Below are positions 9,504 to 18,705 of a stretch of DNA of 64,000 nucleotides, one piece after another (within the stretch, counting starts at the first letter, position 1; every line of letters starts with the position of its first letter). This DNA comes from Ruegeria sp. Ofav3-42. Its GTDB lineage: Bacteria > Pseudomonadota > Alphaproteobacteria > Rhodobacterales > Rhodobacteraceae. The stretch is from positions 1 through 64,000 of the forward strand of contig NZ_JAKRGB010000019.1 in NCBI RefSeq assembly GCF_022347725.1. The letters are read 5' to 3'. The position numbers and the translations under genes are program-made. A model generated the notes under the pieces. The model made no database searches, was not told the origin of the DNA, and saw only the letters and a program-made list of their open reading frames with translations.

Positions 9504-12500
9504 ATGGGTAGATTGGAAGACAGCCTTAGTTACCACGCTCGGTCTGCCAAGGCCGATTTGGACGAGAGGCAGGAAATCGTCTCTCACGCATCGCGCAGTG
9601 CACCCGGAGCAAACGACGATCCCACGCGCAGCACCCTGCACACAGGCCAACAGTTTTCCGGCAAGCTTGAGGTCCAAGTTCGAAACGATGGTGCCCCGGA
9701 GGACCACAACAAACCTAGCGCGCAAGACCACCCGCAAAGAGGGGAAACACGAGCAGAACCTGAGACCCACTCCCCCGCTCCGATCGCCACCCCGATCAAC
9801 ACGGAGGCATCAAATTCCGAAGCTGATGCCCAGAAAACGTATGACGGCAGCGTTCCTAGCGAGCATTTCATCGTCCCGAACGAGCCGCGCAATCCGACTT
9901 TGCAAGTCGAAATGACCCCGGCAAGCAGGCCTGCGGAGTTTTCAAATACGCCAAATGTGGGTGATATGGAACCAACACTCGAGGCGCCATTCCCTGAGCA
10001 GAACGAAAATCACGCCCCACAAGACATCTCGCTGGACAGCGCGACCGTTGCTGAGAACGCCCGGGGGGGCGTGATCGGCAACATCACAATTGTCGACCCA
10101 GATGCATCAGACACGCACAGATTTGACATTTCCGGCGACCGATTTGAATTCGTCGACAGCCAGCTGAAGCTCAAGCCCGGCATCGCGCTGATCCACGAAG
10201 ACGCTGCGCAGATCGAGGTCGATGTCACGGTCACTGACGCCAAGGGTGCCAGCCTGTCCGAGCGAGTTACCGTGGACGTTCAGGATGTGAACGAAACGCC
10301 CGAGGCAATCTCGCTGGACAGCGCTTCCGTGGCCGAGAACGCCCAAGGGGCCATAATCGGCAACATCACAATTGCCGACCCCGATGCATCGGACACCCAC
10401 AAGTTCGACATTTCCGACGACCGGTTTGAAGTTGTCGACGGCAAGTTGAAACTCAAGCCGGGCATCGCGCTGAACCACGAAGACGCTGCGCAGATCGACG
10501 TCGACGTCACGGTCACCGACGCCGAAGGTGCCAGCCTGTCCGAGCGCTTTACTGTGAACGTTCAGGATGTGAACGAGGGACCATCACGGCTCGCGATGCA
10601 GTACGACGCTGACAACCTCGTAAGAAATGGAAGTTTCGAAGAGTTCGACCTCGAAAAAGGAAAATGGAAGGGCTTTGACGCCGACAAAACCGGATCCTGG
10701 AAAGATACCAATGGTATGGAAATCTGGGACCAATTGGGCGGTACAAAAGCGTCCGATGGGGACCAACTGCTTGAGATGGACCACGACCGGGGCATCGACA
10801 GCATCTCTCAGATCATCAATACAGAAGACGGTCAGCTTTACGACCTGAGCGTTGACCTCCGCGAACGTCTTGCCGGTGGGACCGATACGGTCGAAGTCTA
10901 TTGGAACGGCAATCTGATTGCAGAGTTGGACCCGCAATCTGCCGATTGGGAAACGTTCCAGCTCAAGGTCGTAGGAACAGGTCAGGATACGCTGGAACTG
11001 CGGGAAGCCGATGGCGAGAACGACACCTACGGAGCACTGGTCGACAATATCACACTGACCGCTGCCGAACAGACTGTGGCCGAAAACGTTGAAGGTGCCG
11101 TTGTCGGGCAGATCAGCTTCGATGAACCGGATCTGAGTGACTCGCACCGGTTCGAAGTGTCAGATGATCGGTTTGTGGTCGTCGACAACCAACTGCGCCT
11201 GAAACCGGGGGTCGCGCTGGATTTCGAGGGTGCCTCATCGATCACAGTTGACGTAACTGTGGTTGACGAGGGTGGACTAAGCCAGACTGAGAGCTTCACC
11301 GTCAAAGTCGAGGACATGGATGAGATCACGTTTTCTTCTGGGTTTCATGCCAAGTTTTTCGAGGTTGATCATCGCCTGTCCAAGCTCGATGACATCGATT
11401 GGAACGCAGAGTCAGCCCATCAGGAGGTAACGTCCGACGTCAATTTCTCAAACGGCCATGAGTCCTTTTGGGAAGGGGGCTCAAAAGACACGTTTGGAGT
11501 GCAGATCACTGGGAATGTCGAAGTTGAGGAAGGTGGAACCTTCACATTCTTTTTGGGTGCCGACGACGGCGCGATACTGGTCATAAACGGCGAGCCGGTC
11601 GTTGAAAATGACGGGGTGCACGGGTTTCGGACCCGCTCGGGTAAAATTGAACTGGAGCCGGGCACTCATTCGATTGAAATCCGGTACTTTGAAAACTATG
11701 GTCGGGCCGGGTTAAAACTTGAGTGGGAAGGTCCCGGTTTGGACGGGCGCGAGCTTGTGACAGCCCCGGATTCATCCGCGGCCCAGACCGTCGCTGGAAT
11801 GCCGTTGGCGTTTGAGGTCGACTTGGGGGCGCTCAAACCGACAGACGAAACCAGATTTGAGCTGGGCGATTTACCGGAAGGAACGATTGTCGACACTGGC
11901 GGCGTTACTTATGCGGCAGACACGGAAGGTAGCATTGAGCTTGCGGGGTGGCGCGGCGAAATGCTGACCATCACGCCACCTTCGGACTATTCCGGTACGG
12001 TTGAGGCATCGTTGCGCCATTCCACGCCCACGGGCGAAAACAGCAGCCATGACGCTGTGCAGAAACTGGCTTTCGAAGTGAATGAGGCGGCTCTGAGCGC
12101 GATTGACGCCAAGATGGTGGGCGGCTTCCATGCCAGCTATTTCGATGCCGACAACAGGCTGTCAAAACTGGATGACCTAAACTGGAACGGAACGCCGACG
12201 CATCAGGAATTCGTGCCTGAAATCAATTACAAAAACAGCGCAGACTCGTTTTGGGAAGGCGGATCAAAAGACACCTTCGGTGCAAAACTTGAGGGTAGAA
12301 TCACAATAGAAGAAGGCGGGTCCTACACGTTTTTTGCCGGTGGCGACGATGGCGTCGCAGTTTTCATCAACGGCGTAGAAATCATCGATAATGATGGGTT
12401 GCATGGATTCCGAACGCGATCGGGTCAAATCGACCTGGAGCCCGGCTGCTATGACATCGAGGTCCGATACTTCGAGAATTACGGCCACGCAGGGCTTAAA

Positions 12501-13061
12501 CTGGAATGGGACGGTCCGGACTCCAACGGGCGCGAGCTTCTGCAACCCGATCCCGGAACCACAATCGGTGAAAACGGCACTTTCGAAGTTGGGCTTGAAC
12601 TGGATAACGCTGGTGATCAGGCTGTCGTATCGCTGGACGGGTTCCCGGCAGGCACGTTGTTTATCAGCGGCGAGGATGCGGTGATGGCGGATGGCGGGCC
12701 AACCGATTTATCCGGCTGGTCCCTTGATTTTCTCGAGATTTCTCCGCCCCCAGGCTTTGAAGGATTGATTGAGGGAGAGATCATCGTAACGGACACCGGC
12801 TTCAACGGCGCGCAAGTGACCTCTGAAAGCCCGTTTGTTCTGGAGGTCGGACAGACCGACCACGGTACGCCTGATATTAGCCGAGACTTGGCCGAGACAC
12901 TCTCGGCAACCACAGGGCCAGAAACGCACACGCCATGGAACATGGATCATCTGCAAAGCGAAAATGAGGATGCAGATGTTATGGCCGAGGCGGTCTTGAC
13001 CAATCCAGGGTCCGAGATTTCGTGCATTGAGACAGAAGCCTACGAACGTATCGACTGGTGA
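9504..13061 (+). CDS. Large surface/secreted protein with cadherin-like, carbohydrate-binding-like and PA14 domains
   Basis: The protein is 1185 residues and acidic. The order seen is: a low-complexity N-terminus without a Sec signal peptide (1-170); cadherin-like repeat 1 (174-263) and near-identical repeat 2 (268-357); a jelly-roll module of the DUF642/CBM kind starting at NLVRNGSFEEFD (about 370-520); cadherin-like repeat 3 (520-607); PA14 domain 1 (about 610-751); a linker domain; PA14 domain 2 (about 870-1014); and a C-terminal domain. The cadherin-like repeats carry DxND-type calcium motifs (VQDVNE), and the PA14 domains show GADDGAILVINGE and GGDDGVAVFINGV. The missing signal peptide and the divergent T1SS operon suggest T1SS export, although no RTX nonapeptides are present. 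The likely role is adhesion or glycan binding; this is inference. Confidence 0.85.
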   Translation: MGRLEDSLSYHARSAKADLDERQEIVSHASRSAPGANDDPTRSTLHTGQQFSGKLEVQVRNDGAPEDHNKPSAQDHPQRGETRAEPETHSPAPIATPINTEASNSEADAQKTYDGSVPSEHFIVPNEPRNPTLQVEMTPASRPAEFSNTPNVGDMEPTLEAPFPEQNENHAPQDISLDSATVAENARGGVIGNITIVDPDASDTHRFDISGDRFEFVDSQLKLKPGIALIHEDAAQIEVDVTVTDAKGASLSERVTVDVQDVNETPEAISLDSASVAENAQGAIIGNITIADPDASDTHKFDISDDRFEVVDGKLKLKPGIALNHEDAAQIDVDVTVTDAEGASLSERFTVNVQDVNEGPSRLAMQYDADNLVRNGSFEEFDLEKGKWKGFDADKTGSWKDTNGMEIWDQLGGTKASDGDQLLEMDHDRGIDSISQIINTEDGQLYDLSVDLRERLAGGTDTVEVYWNGNLIAELDPQSADWETFQLKVVGTGQDTLELREADGENDTYGALVDNITLTAAEQTVAENVEGAVVGQISFDEPDLSDSHRFEVSDDRFVVVDNQLRLKPGVALDFEGASSITVDVTVVDEGGLSQTESFTVKVEDMDEITFSSGFHAKFFEVDHRLSKLDDIDWNAESAHQEVTSDVNFSNGHESFWEGGSKDTFGVQITGNVEVEEGGTFTFFLGADDGAILVINGEPVVENDGVHGFRTRSGKIELEPGTHSIEIRYFENYGRAGLKLEWEGPGLDGRELVTAPDSSAAQTVAGMPLAFEVDLGALKPTDETRFELGDLPEGTIVDTGGVTYAADTEGSIELAGWRGEMLTITPPSDYSGTVEASLRHSTPTGENSSHDAVQKLAFEVNEAALSAIDAKMVGGFHASYFDADNRLSKLDDLNWNGTPTHQEFVPEINYKNSADSFWEGGSKDTFGAKLEGRITIEEGGSYTFFAGGDDGVAVFINGVEIIDNDGLHGFRTRSGQIDLEPGCYDIEVRYFENYGHAGLKLEWDGPDSNGRELLQPDPGTTIGENGTFEVGLELDNAGDQAVVSLDGFPAGTLFISGEDAVMADGGPTDLSGWSLDFLEISPPPGFEGLIEGEIIVTDTGFNGAQVTSESPFVLEVGQTDHGTPDISRDLAETLSATTGPETHTPWNMDHLQSENEDADVMAEAVLTNPGSEISCIETEAYERIDW
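10026..10577 (+). repeat. Tandem 270-bp cadherin-like repeats inside the surface protein gene
   Basis: Two in-frame 270-base units, 10026-10295 and 10308-10577, are separated by a 12-base linker. They encode nearly the same domain: both open ISLDSA, contain IGNITI and DPDASDTH, and end VQDVNE. The nucleotide sequences are also very similar by eye, which points to a recent duplication. A third, clearly diverged copy (about 11062-11325) lies after the jelly-roll module. Confidence 0.85.
11332..12545 (+). repeat. Duplicated PA14 domains within the surface protein gene
   Basis: Two PA14 modules at about 11332-11755 and 12115-12545 share long motifs: RLSKLDD, SFWEGGSKDTFG, GFRTRSG, YFENYG and AGLKLEW. 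They are separated by an unrelated beta-rich linker of about 120 residues. This is an older duplication than the cadherin-like pair, since codons differ more. Confidence 0.8.
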
Positions 13062-13112
13062 CCCTACCTCAAGAAGCCCATCTTTCGCACTCAACCTACC
13101 TTGGCCACGCCT

Positions 13113-13871
13113 TCAGTCGCGTTTTCGGGCAACAATCCACGTCGGTTGATATGTCAGCGAAACGCCAGTTTCGCTACCGAAGTACCTGACGTACTGGTCA
13201 GTAAATTGATTTAGACTGGTCTTTGTCCAGCCTTTTTGTGCACGCCCGTTCACCCCTGTTCTCCGCAGATGCTCAAGGACTTTTCTGGGTGAGGCGAAGT
13301 GCATTTCCCGAATGGTATCGCCAGTGCTTATGATCTCTAGCTCATCCCGCACCGCGGCAGCCAGATCTTCGGATCGGCAAAGACCCGGTGCTTTGGCCGT
13401 TGATCCAACTTTCACCAGCTCGCGATACTGTTCCGGTCCAAAGCCGGAAACCGCCAACCACCCCCCGGGCGTAAGTGCAGTGGCCGCCTTTCGCAGAAAT
13501 GCGGCAGGGTCACGCAACCATTGGATCATAGACGCGGACGCGATGAGGTTTGGCTGGCCTGGCCAGTTAAGTGTTTCGGCATCACCGCACAGAAAATCAG
13601 CACCAACGGCATAGGCAGTCTGCTCGGCTTCGGGCGAAAGGTCATTGATCATCAGCGACCGAAACTCAAACGTCTCGCAAAGCCTTTGCGTCAGATGGCC
13701 GGTGCCACAGCCAAACTCCAACCCAAACGCAAAATGTTGCGGGGCGCCGCCGGTGCGCATCTCATGCACCAGGTGGTTCGCGATTTGGGATTGCTGGCTT
13801 GCAGAGTCATGATAGCTGCGAAAACTGCGGCTAAAACTGCGTTGAACGCGTTCGGCTAATTGGGCGTTCAT
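13113..13871 (-). CDS. bioC: Malonyl-ACP O-methyltransferase BioC
   Basis: This SAM-dependent methyltransferase masks the carboxyl of malonyl-ACP so that fatty-acid synthesis can build the pimeloyl chain of biotin. SAM motif I is seen as LEFGCGTGHLTQRL, followed by the acidic loop and WLRDPAAFLRKA, as in BioC proteins. It is about 252 residues. ATG at 13871 overlaps the stop of bioG by four bases and has GGGAGGAG eight bases upstream; the GTG at 13880 sits too close to that ribosome site. It is the last gene of the bioBFDAGC operon. Identification rests on the fold plus the biotin context. Confidence 0.88.
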   Translation of the reverse strand: MNAQLAERVQRSFSRSFRSYHDSASQQSQIANHLVHEMRTGGAPQHFAFGLEFGCGTGHLTQRLCETFEFRSLMINDLSPEAEQTAYAVGADFLCGDAETLNWPGQPNLIASASMIQWLRDPAAFLRKAATALTPGGWLAVSGFGPEQYRELVKVGSTAKAPGLCRSEDLAAAVRDELEIISTGDTIREMHFASPRKVLEHLRRTGVNGRAQKGWTKTSLNQFTDQYVRYFGSETGVSLTYQPTWIVARKRD

Positions 13872-14488
13872 GCGATCCACTCCTCCCAGCTTTGACCACT
13901 GCGAAACGGGATATGCGGGGCAGAGATACTACGGATTGCGGACTGCTGGGATGTCCAGGCGACTTCCTGTGCGTGTGTTGGGATGACCCGATCGCGCTGA
14001 GGAATCCATACCCGGTCAAATGCCATTTCCGGGGCATCGCCGCGTTCGATCACGGCGTGAAGTTCAGCCCGCGCTGCGTCAACGTCAATCGCAGGGACCG
14101 GCCCCTCCATCCCGGCGCGGCGGCAAAACTTGGTAAAGCTGTTTTCGGTCAATTGATCAGCCGTGGCACGGATCATTTCTGGCGCGATGCCGCGCTCAGC
14201 ATCTGCCGGACACAGAGTCCCGCTGACGGCAATCAGCCGATAGGGTCGGAAACCAGATTGGGTCAACCAATGGGCGGCGGACGCCACACCAAATGAAAAG
14301 GCGATCAGGTTGACACGGTCATATTGCGTGAGGTCATCAAGCGGTTCGTCAAGCCGGGTATAGTCATCGACCAGCAGAACATCTCCGCCCCCGCTGAGGC
14401 CGGTAAACGGGGCAGCACCAAGAGCCCACCCTGCAAAGACCAAGATCAGGTCATCCGTGCCAGATCGCGACAACCAGCGCTGTTTCAT
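13868..14488 (-). CDS. bioG: Pimeloyl-ACP methyl ester esterase BioG
   Basis: This alpha/beta hydrolase of the DUF452/BioG family removes the methyl group from pimeloyl-ACP methyl ester, ending the BioC-initiated cycle. The nucleophile elbow is visible as AFSFGV, with LILVFAGWALG near the N-terminus and a late His in ISAPHIPF. At 206 residues it matches BioG and is shorter than BioH (about 255). ATG at 14488 overlaps the bioA stop by four bases. Its position directly before bioC supports the pairing of masking methyltransferase and demasking esterase. Confidence 0.85.
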   Translation of the reverse strand: MKQRWLSRSGTDDLILVFAGWALGAAPFTGLSGGGDVLLVDDYTRLDEPLDDLTQYDRVNLIAFSFGVASAAHWLTQSGFRPYRLIAVSGTLCPADAERGIAPEMIRATADQLTENSFTKFCRRAGMEGPVPAIDVDAARAELHAVIERGDAPEMAFDRVWIPQRDRVIPTHAQEVAWTSQQSAIRSISAPHIPFRSGQSWEEWIA

Positions 14489-15771
14489 GACATGCTCCGA
14501 ACCAGTGAGACCATTGCGGACGTCACCCGGCTCAGCTCTTCCGGCGTGATGATGTAAGGCGGCATACAGTAGATGTTGCGCGCAAACGGACGCAGCCAGA
14601 CTCCGGTGTCGGGTGCCAGAGCATGCGCGATCGAAGGATCAACCCACTGCTCCATTTCGATGACCCCGATTGCACCCAGCACGCGGACATCGGCAACGCC
14701 GGGCAATCCACGCGCCGGGGCGAGCTCATGCTTCATCTGGTCGGCAATTGCGTGCACCTCGGTACGCCAATCTCTGGCCGACAACTGGCCCAGACTGGCT
14801 ATGGCCGCAGCGCAAGCCAGCGGATTGGCCATATAGGTCGGCCCGTGCATCAAAACACCTGCTTCGCTTTCGCCAATTCTGCGCGCGACGTTTTCGCTGG
14901 TGATTGTTGCAGCCAGCGTTATGTGCCCCCCCGTCAGCGCTTTGCCCAGACACACGATGTCCGGCACCACAGCGGCATGGTGCATCGCAAACAGCTCTCC
15001 GGTCCGACCAAACCCGGTTGCGATTTCGTCGAAAATCACAAGCACATCGTGCGCTTTGCACATCTTTTGCGCCCGCTGCAACCATTTGGGGTGATAAAAG
15101 TACATGCCGCCCGCACCCTGAACGACGGGTTCAAGGATCAGCGCTGCGATTTGATCGGATTTGGTTTCCAGAAGCTCTTCCAAAGCGTCCAGCCCATTCA
15201 GGGTTGTATCATCCGTCCATTCCTGATCGAACGAGATCGGCGGGCACGGTAGGAAATGCTGGATCGACAAGGCTCCGCTGAACAAACCATGCATCCCGTT
15301 CACGGGATCGCAGACACTCATCGCCTTCCAGGTGTCACCGTGATAACCGCCGCGGATCGTGGCGAATTGAGTACGGCCAGTGTTCCCAAGGGCCATCTGG
15401 TACTGAACGGCCATCTTCAATGCCACTTCAATCGCAACCGACCCGCTGTCACTGTAGAAAATGCGGTCCAGCCCTGTCGGCAGCAACTCAACCAGCTTGC
15501 GGCCAAGGTCAATAGCGGGCTGGTGCGTCAGGCCGCCGAACATCACATGTGGCATCCGCTGCAGCTGCGCCTGCATTGCGTTGGTAATGGCAGGGTTACG
15601 ATGTCCGTGTGCCGCACACCACCACGACGACATCGCGTCGATCATCCGGGTCCCGTCCTCGCGGGTCAACCAGACACCCTCGGCGTCGGTGATCAAATGC
15701 ATCGGGCCGGGGTCCAGCACGTTTGTATAGGGGTGCCACAGATGGCGGGCATCAAAATCCAGCGAGTTCAC
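14485..15771 (-). CDS. bioA: Adenosylmethionine-8-amino-7-oxononanoate aminotransferase BioA
   Basis: This PLP enzyme converts 8-amino-7-oxononanoate (KAPA) to 7,8-diaminononanoate (DAPA) with S-adenosylmethionine as amino donor. It has the class III aminotransferase signature (LVIFDEIATGFGRTGE) and the PLP lysine in CLGKALTGG. N-terminal HLWHPYT and MSSWWCAAHGH are typical BioA motifs. Its 428 residues are the family length. GTG at 15771 overlaps the bioD stop by four bases, with GGAG about seven bases upstream. Confidence 0.96.
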   Translation of the reverse strand: MNSLDFDARHLWHPYTNVLDPGPMHLITDAEGVWLTREDGTRMIDAMSSWWCAAHGHRNPAITNAMQAQLQRMPHVMFGGLTHQPAIDLGRKLVELLPTGLDRIFYSDSGSVAIEVALKMAVQYQMALGNTGRTQFATIRGGYHGDTWKAMSVCDPVNGMHGLFSGALSIQHFLPCPPISFDQEWTDDTTLNGLDALEELLETKSDQIAALILEPVVQGAGGMYFYHPKWLQRAQKMCKAHDVLVIFDEIATGFGRTGELFAMHHAAVVPDIVCLGKALTGGHITLAATITSENVARRIGESEAGVLMHGPTYMANPLACAAAIASLGQLSARDWRTEVHAIADQMKHELAPARGLPGVADVRVLGAIGVIEMEQWVDPSIAHALAPDTGVWLRPFARNIYCMPPYIITPEELSRVTSAMVSLVRSMS

Positions 15772-16388
15772 AGGGCACTCCGGATCAATTCGACGTCAAT
15801 GGCCCCAAAAGCATCGGACAGGGACTCGCGAGACAGGGGATTGAGATGCGGTAAACGCCCCAGGTGCGCGACCTTGCACATCTCGGAAATTGTCTGTTCC
15901 ACATCAGGTTCGGCGTCTCCGACGAACGCCACTCCGACAACATTGCATCCCGCACTCCGCAGGGCCATCAGAGACAGGCTGGTGTGGTTGATCGTCCCAA
16001 GCTCTGTGCGCGCCACCAGAACAACGGGCGCGTTCCACAGTGCGATCACATCAAGGAAGAAGCTTTTACGGTTCAACGGCACCATAACGCCGCCAGCGCC
16101 TTCCACAACCAAAGGCCCGGTGACCTGTGGCAACACAAGCCGGTCCAGTTCAATTTCAAGGCCCATCTCTTCCGCCGACAAATGCGGCGAGGCTGGCATA
16201 TTCAGCCGATAGGCCTCGGGCAGGACCTTGGCACCGGACAGAGTTTCAACGGTTTCTGTGTCAGTTGCGTCCTCAAGCCCGGATTGCACGGGCTTCCAAT
16301 AGCATGCGCCCAGCGCCGCCGTCAGACCAGCGGCAAAAACTGTTTTACCCACACCTGTGTCGGTTCCTGTAATGACTACGGTACTCAT
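15768..16388 (-). CDS. bioD: Dethiobiotin synthetase BioD
   Basis: This ATP-dependent carboxylase forms the ureido ring of dethiobiotin from DAPA and CO2. The P-loop GTDTGVGKTVF lies at the N-terminus, with VEGAGGVMVPL in the middle, both hallmarks of BioD. It is 206 residues, slightly short but complete. ATG at 16388 overlaps the bioF stop by four bases with GGAGG upstream. Confidence 0.95.
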   Translation of the reverse strand: MSTVVITGTDTGVGKTVFAAGLTAALGACYWKPVQSGLEDATDTETVETLSGAKVLPEAYRLNMPASPHLSAEEMGLEIELDRLVLPQVTGPLVVEGAGGVMVPLNRKSFFLDVIALWNAPVVLVARTELGTINHTSLSLMALRSAGCNVVGVAFVGDAEPDVEQTISEMCKVAHLGRLPHLNPLSRESLSDAFGAIDVELIRSAL

Positions 16389-17518
16389 GCAGCCTCCGCC
16401 TGTTGATGCGCTAGTGTTTCGAACAGCGCGGTGATGTCATCCTCGTCGACATTGCCGGTGATCGACACCCGCAATCGCGACGTGCCACGTGGCACCGTCG
16501 GGGGCCGGATACCACGAACGTCGAACCCCTTGGCCTGTAACGTTGCGGCCATTTCCATTGACCTGGCTTCGTCACCCAGAATGACTGGAATAATCTGGCT
16601 GTTAAGCGCCTCTTCAGGGACACCGTGTTGCTGAGCAACCGCATGAGCGTGCCCGATACGGGCGGTCGCAGCGCGGGTCGCAGCGTTGTCCGATTGCAGG
16701 TGCTGCAAAACGGCACGCACAAGAGCGGCATTGAAAGGCGACGGGGCAGTTGCAAAGATGAACGGCCGCGCGCGATTGATCAGGGTGTCGATCATTACCC
16801 GTGGGCCACAGATCAAACCGCCTGAAACTCCCAACCCCTTACCGCATGTATGCAGGGTCAACAGATCAGCATCCAACCCATGAGCCAAACCCTGCCCATT
16901 CGAGCCGAACACGCCGGTCGCGTGCGCTTCGTCCACAACCAAAATCGCACCATGCTCGCGGGCCAGTTTGGAAAGCTCTTTCAAGGGCGCGATTTCACCC
17001 TCCATCGAGTAGATGCTTTCCACTGCAATCCAGATTTGGCCAGTTCCACCACCTGCCTGCCAGTCGGCGATGGCGCGCCGCGCATCGGTCGGATCATTAT
17101 GGACAAAGGCACGGGTCTGGGCGCGCCCTATGCGCATACCTTCATGCGCGCTTGCATGCACCAGAGCATCGTAAAGGATCAGATCTTCGGCCGCCGGAAG
17201 CGTCGAAAAAATCGCCTGGTTTGCCTGAAACCCTCCGCCCATGAACAAGGCGGCTTCGGCACCGAAAAACGCGGCGGCCTCTTCTTCAAGGGCTTCATGT
17301 TCCGGGTGATTCCCGCGCAGCAGCCTGGATCCGCCAGATCCCAACGGCACGCCCTGGTCTAACGCTTTTTGGGCGGTATCATGCAACAGCCTCGACTGAG
17401 CCAGCCCCAGATAATCATTGGACGCGAAGTCCAATCCGCTCCGGGGTGCCAACACCCGGCGGCGATGTCGGGTGTCCAGCACTTCGAGCATTGAGTGCAA
17501 ACGACTCAACGCCTTCAT
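16385..17518 (-). CDS. bioF: 8-amino-7-oxononanoate synthase BioF
   Basis: This PLP-dependent alpha-oxoamine synthase condenses pimeloyl-ACP/CoA with L-alanine to [14 protein letters not shown] and the PLP lysine motif [12 protein letters not shown] are present, as is [15 protein letters not shown] near residue 65. It is 377 residues. It overlaps bioB and bioD by four bases on each side, so translation of the operon is probably coupled. Confidence 0.95.
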   Translation of the reverse strand: MKALSRLHSMLEVLDTRHRRRVLAPRSGLDFASNDYLGLAQSRLLHDTAQKALDQGVPLGSGGSRLLRGNHPEHEALEEEAAAFFGAEAALFMGGGFQANQAIFSTLPAAEDLILYDALVHASAHEGMRIGRAQTRAFVHNDPTDARRAIADWQAGGGTGQIWIAVESIYSMEGEIAPLKELSKLAREHGAILVVDEAHATGVFGSNGQGLAHGLDADLLTLHTCGKGLGVSGGLICGPRVMIDTLINRARPFIFATAPSPFNAALVRAVLQHLQSDNAATRAATARIGHAHAVAQQHGVPEEALNSQIIPVILGDEARSMEMAATLQAKGFDVRGIRPPTVPRGTSRLRVSITGNVDEDDITALFETLAHQQAEAA

Positions 17519-18495
17519 TCAGCAGCATCCAGGCAGGATTTTTCAGCCGGTGCTTCGGCCTGCAACCCAAGTTTGGCAAATAGCACAGCGTCAGTGTCTT
17601 CTTCCGGGTTCTCTGCAGTCAGAAGAGTTTCGCCGACGAACATCGAGTTCGCGCCGGCAAAGAAACACATAGCCTGCAGCTCATCACTCATTTCGCTACG
17701 GCCTGCGGACAGGCGCACGTAGGATTTCGGCATCATGATACGGGCCACTGCGATCACGCGAACGAAATCAATCGGATCAATCGGCTTGGCATCTGCTAAA
17801 GGCGTGTCTTCCTGCGGCATCAGCATGTTGATCGGCACAGAATCCGGAGCGGGGTTCATATTGGCCAGCGTCACCAGCATATCGACCCGGTCCTGAACCT
17901 CTTCGCCCATTCCCAGGATACCGCCCGAACACACTTTGATCCCTGCTTCCTGCACCCGGTTCATCGTGTCGATCCGGTCTGCAAAGGTACGCGTCGTGAT
18001 CACTTCGGAGTAATACCGTTCGGACGTATCGATGTTGTGATTGTAGTAGTCGAGTCCGGCATCGCGCAGGCGGATCACCTGGTTGTCGTCCAGCATGCCC
18101 AGCGTCATGCAGGTCTCCATGCCCATGTCGCGCACACCTTCAACCATGGCTACAAGCGCATCCATGTCCCGATCTTTAGGTTCGCGCCAAGCAGCACCCA
18201 TGCAAAAGCGTGTTGCACCACCGTCACGGGCTTGGCGGGCCTGGCTTAGAACACGTTCCACTTCGATCAGTTTGGAGGCAGAGAGTTTCGATCCGTTACG
18301 GGCCGACTGCGAGCAATAGGCACAATCCTCGGCACATCCGCCAGTTTTGATTGATAGCAGCTTGGATGTCTGGATCTGGTTTGGATCAAAGTTTTCGCGA
18401 TGCACCGTCTGGGCGCGAAACAACAAATCCATCAGTGGAAGGTCATACAGTGCTTGCGCAGCCTCACGGGACCATAGCGTGGCGGTGTTTTTCAT
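17515..18495 (-). CDS. bioB: Biotin synthase BioB
   Basis: This radical-SAM enzyme inserts sulfur into dethiobiotin. The [4Fe-4S] motif [12 protein letters not shown] (CxxxCxxC) is intact. Further family motifs are YYNHNIDTS and [12 protein letters not shown], and SAGR lies near the C-terminus. ATG at 18495 (MKNTATLW) is chosen over the in-frame TTG at 18513, because family proteins start there. A BioR-like half-matching box ends two bases before this ATG. First gene of the operon. Confidence 0.95.
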   Translation of the reverse strand: MKNTATLWSREAAQALYDLPLMDLLFRAQTVHRENFDPNQIQTSKLLSIKTGGCAEDCAYCSQSARNGSKLSASKLIEVERVLSQARQARDGGATRFCMGAAWREPKDRDMDALVAMVEGVRDMGMETCMTLGMLDDNQVIRLRDAGLDYYNHNIDTSERYYSEVITTRTFADRIDTMNRVQEAGIKVCSGGILGMGEEVQDRVDMLVTLANMNPAPDSVPINMLMPQEDTPLADAKPIDPIDFVRVIAVARIMMPKSYVRLSAGRSEMSDELQAMCFFAGANSMFVGETLLTAENPEEDTDAVLFAKLGLQAEAPAEKSCLDAAE

Positions 18496-18496
18496 T

Positions 18497-18547
18497 TTAT
18501 CGATACTTTTCAAAAGACATCATGATTGGCTGATCTTTTATAGATAA
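18497..18547 (-). promoter_or_regulatory. Putative tandem BioR operators upstream of bioB
   Basis: TTATAGATAA at 18538-18547 is an exact match to the alphaproteobacterial BioR box (TTATMKATAA). A second site, TTATCGATAC at 18497-18506, matches nine of ten positions and contains the palindrome TATCGATA. The outer box overlaps a T/A-rich stretch that could be the -10 region; the inner box lies between it and the bioB start. BioR, a GntR-family repressor responding to biotin status, is not encoded in this window. Confidence 0.75.
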
Positions 18548-18705
18548 AGAAGAGAATCACAACTGGAATTTACCGCCCGCACCTAACAGGCGGATCCTCG
18601 CACCTATTTGGAAGCCCTAAAAACGCGCTGCCGCAGCAGGTAGACACATCACACGCATGTCCCAAGATCAGCGCATTCTAGCGCGTGAGCCGTCGCGGCA
18701 TTCGT

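Noticed and set aside
10026-12545. Repeated sequence considered as a CRISPR-like or mobile-element signature
   Set aside because: The repeats are in-frame protein domains of about 90 and 140 residues, with no spacers, transposase genes or terminal repeats.
15256-16212. 318-codon open frame on the plus strand across bioA and bioD
   Set aside because: It is the antisense shadow of two confidently identified biotin genes, has low-complexity Arg/His-rich composition and no recognisable domain.
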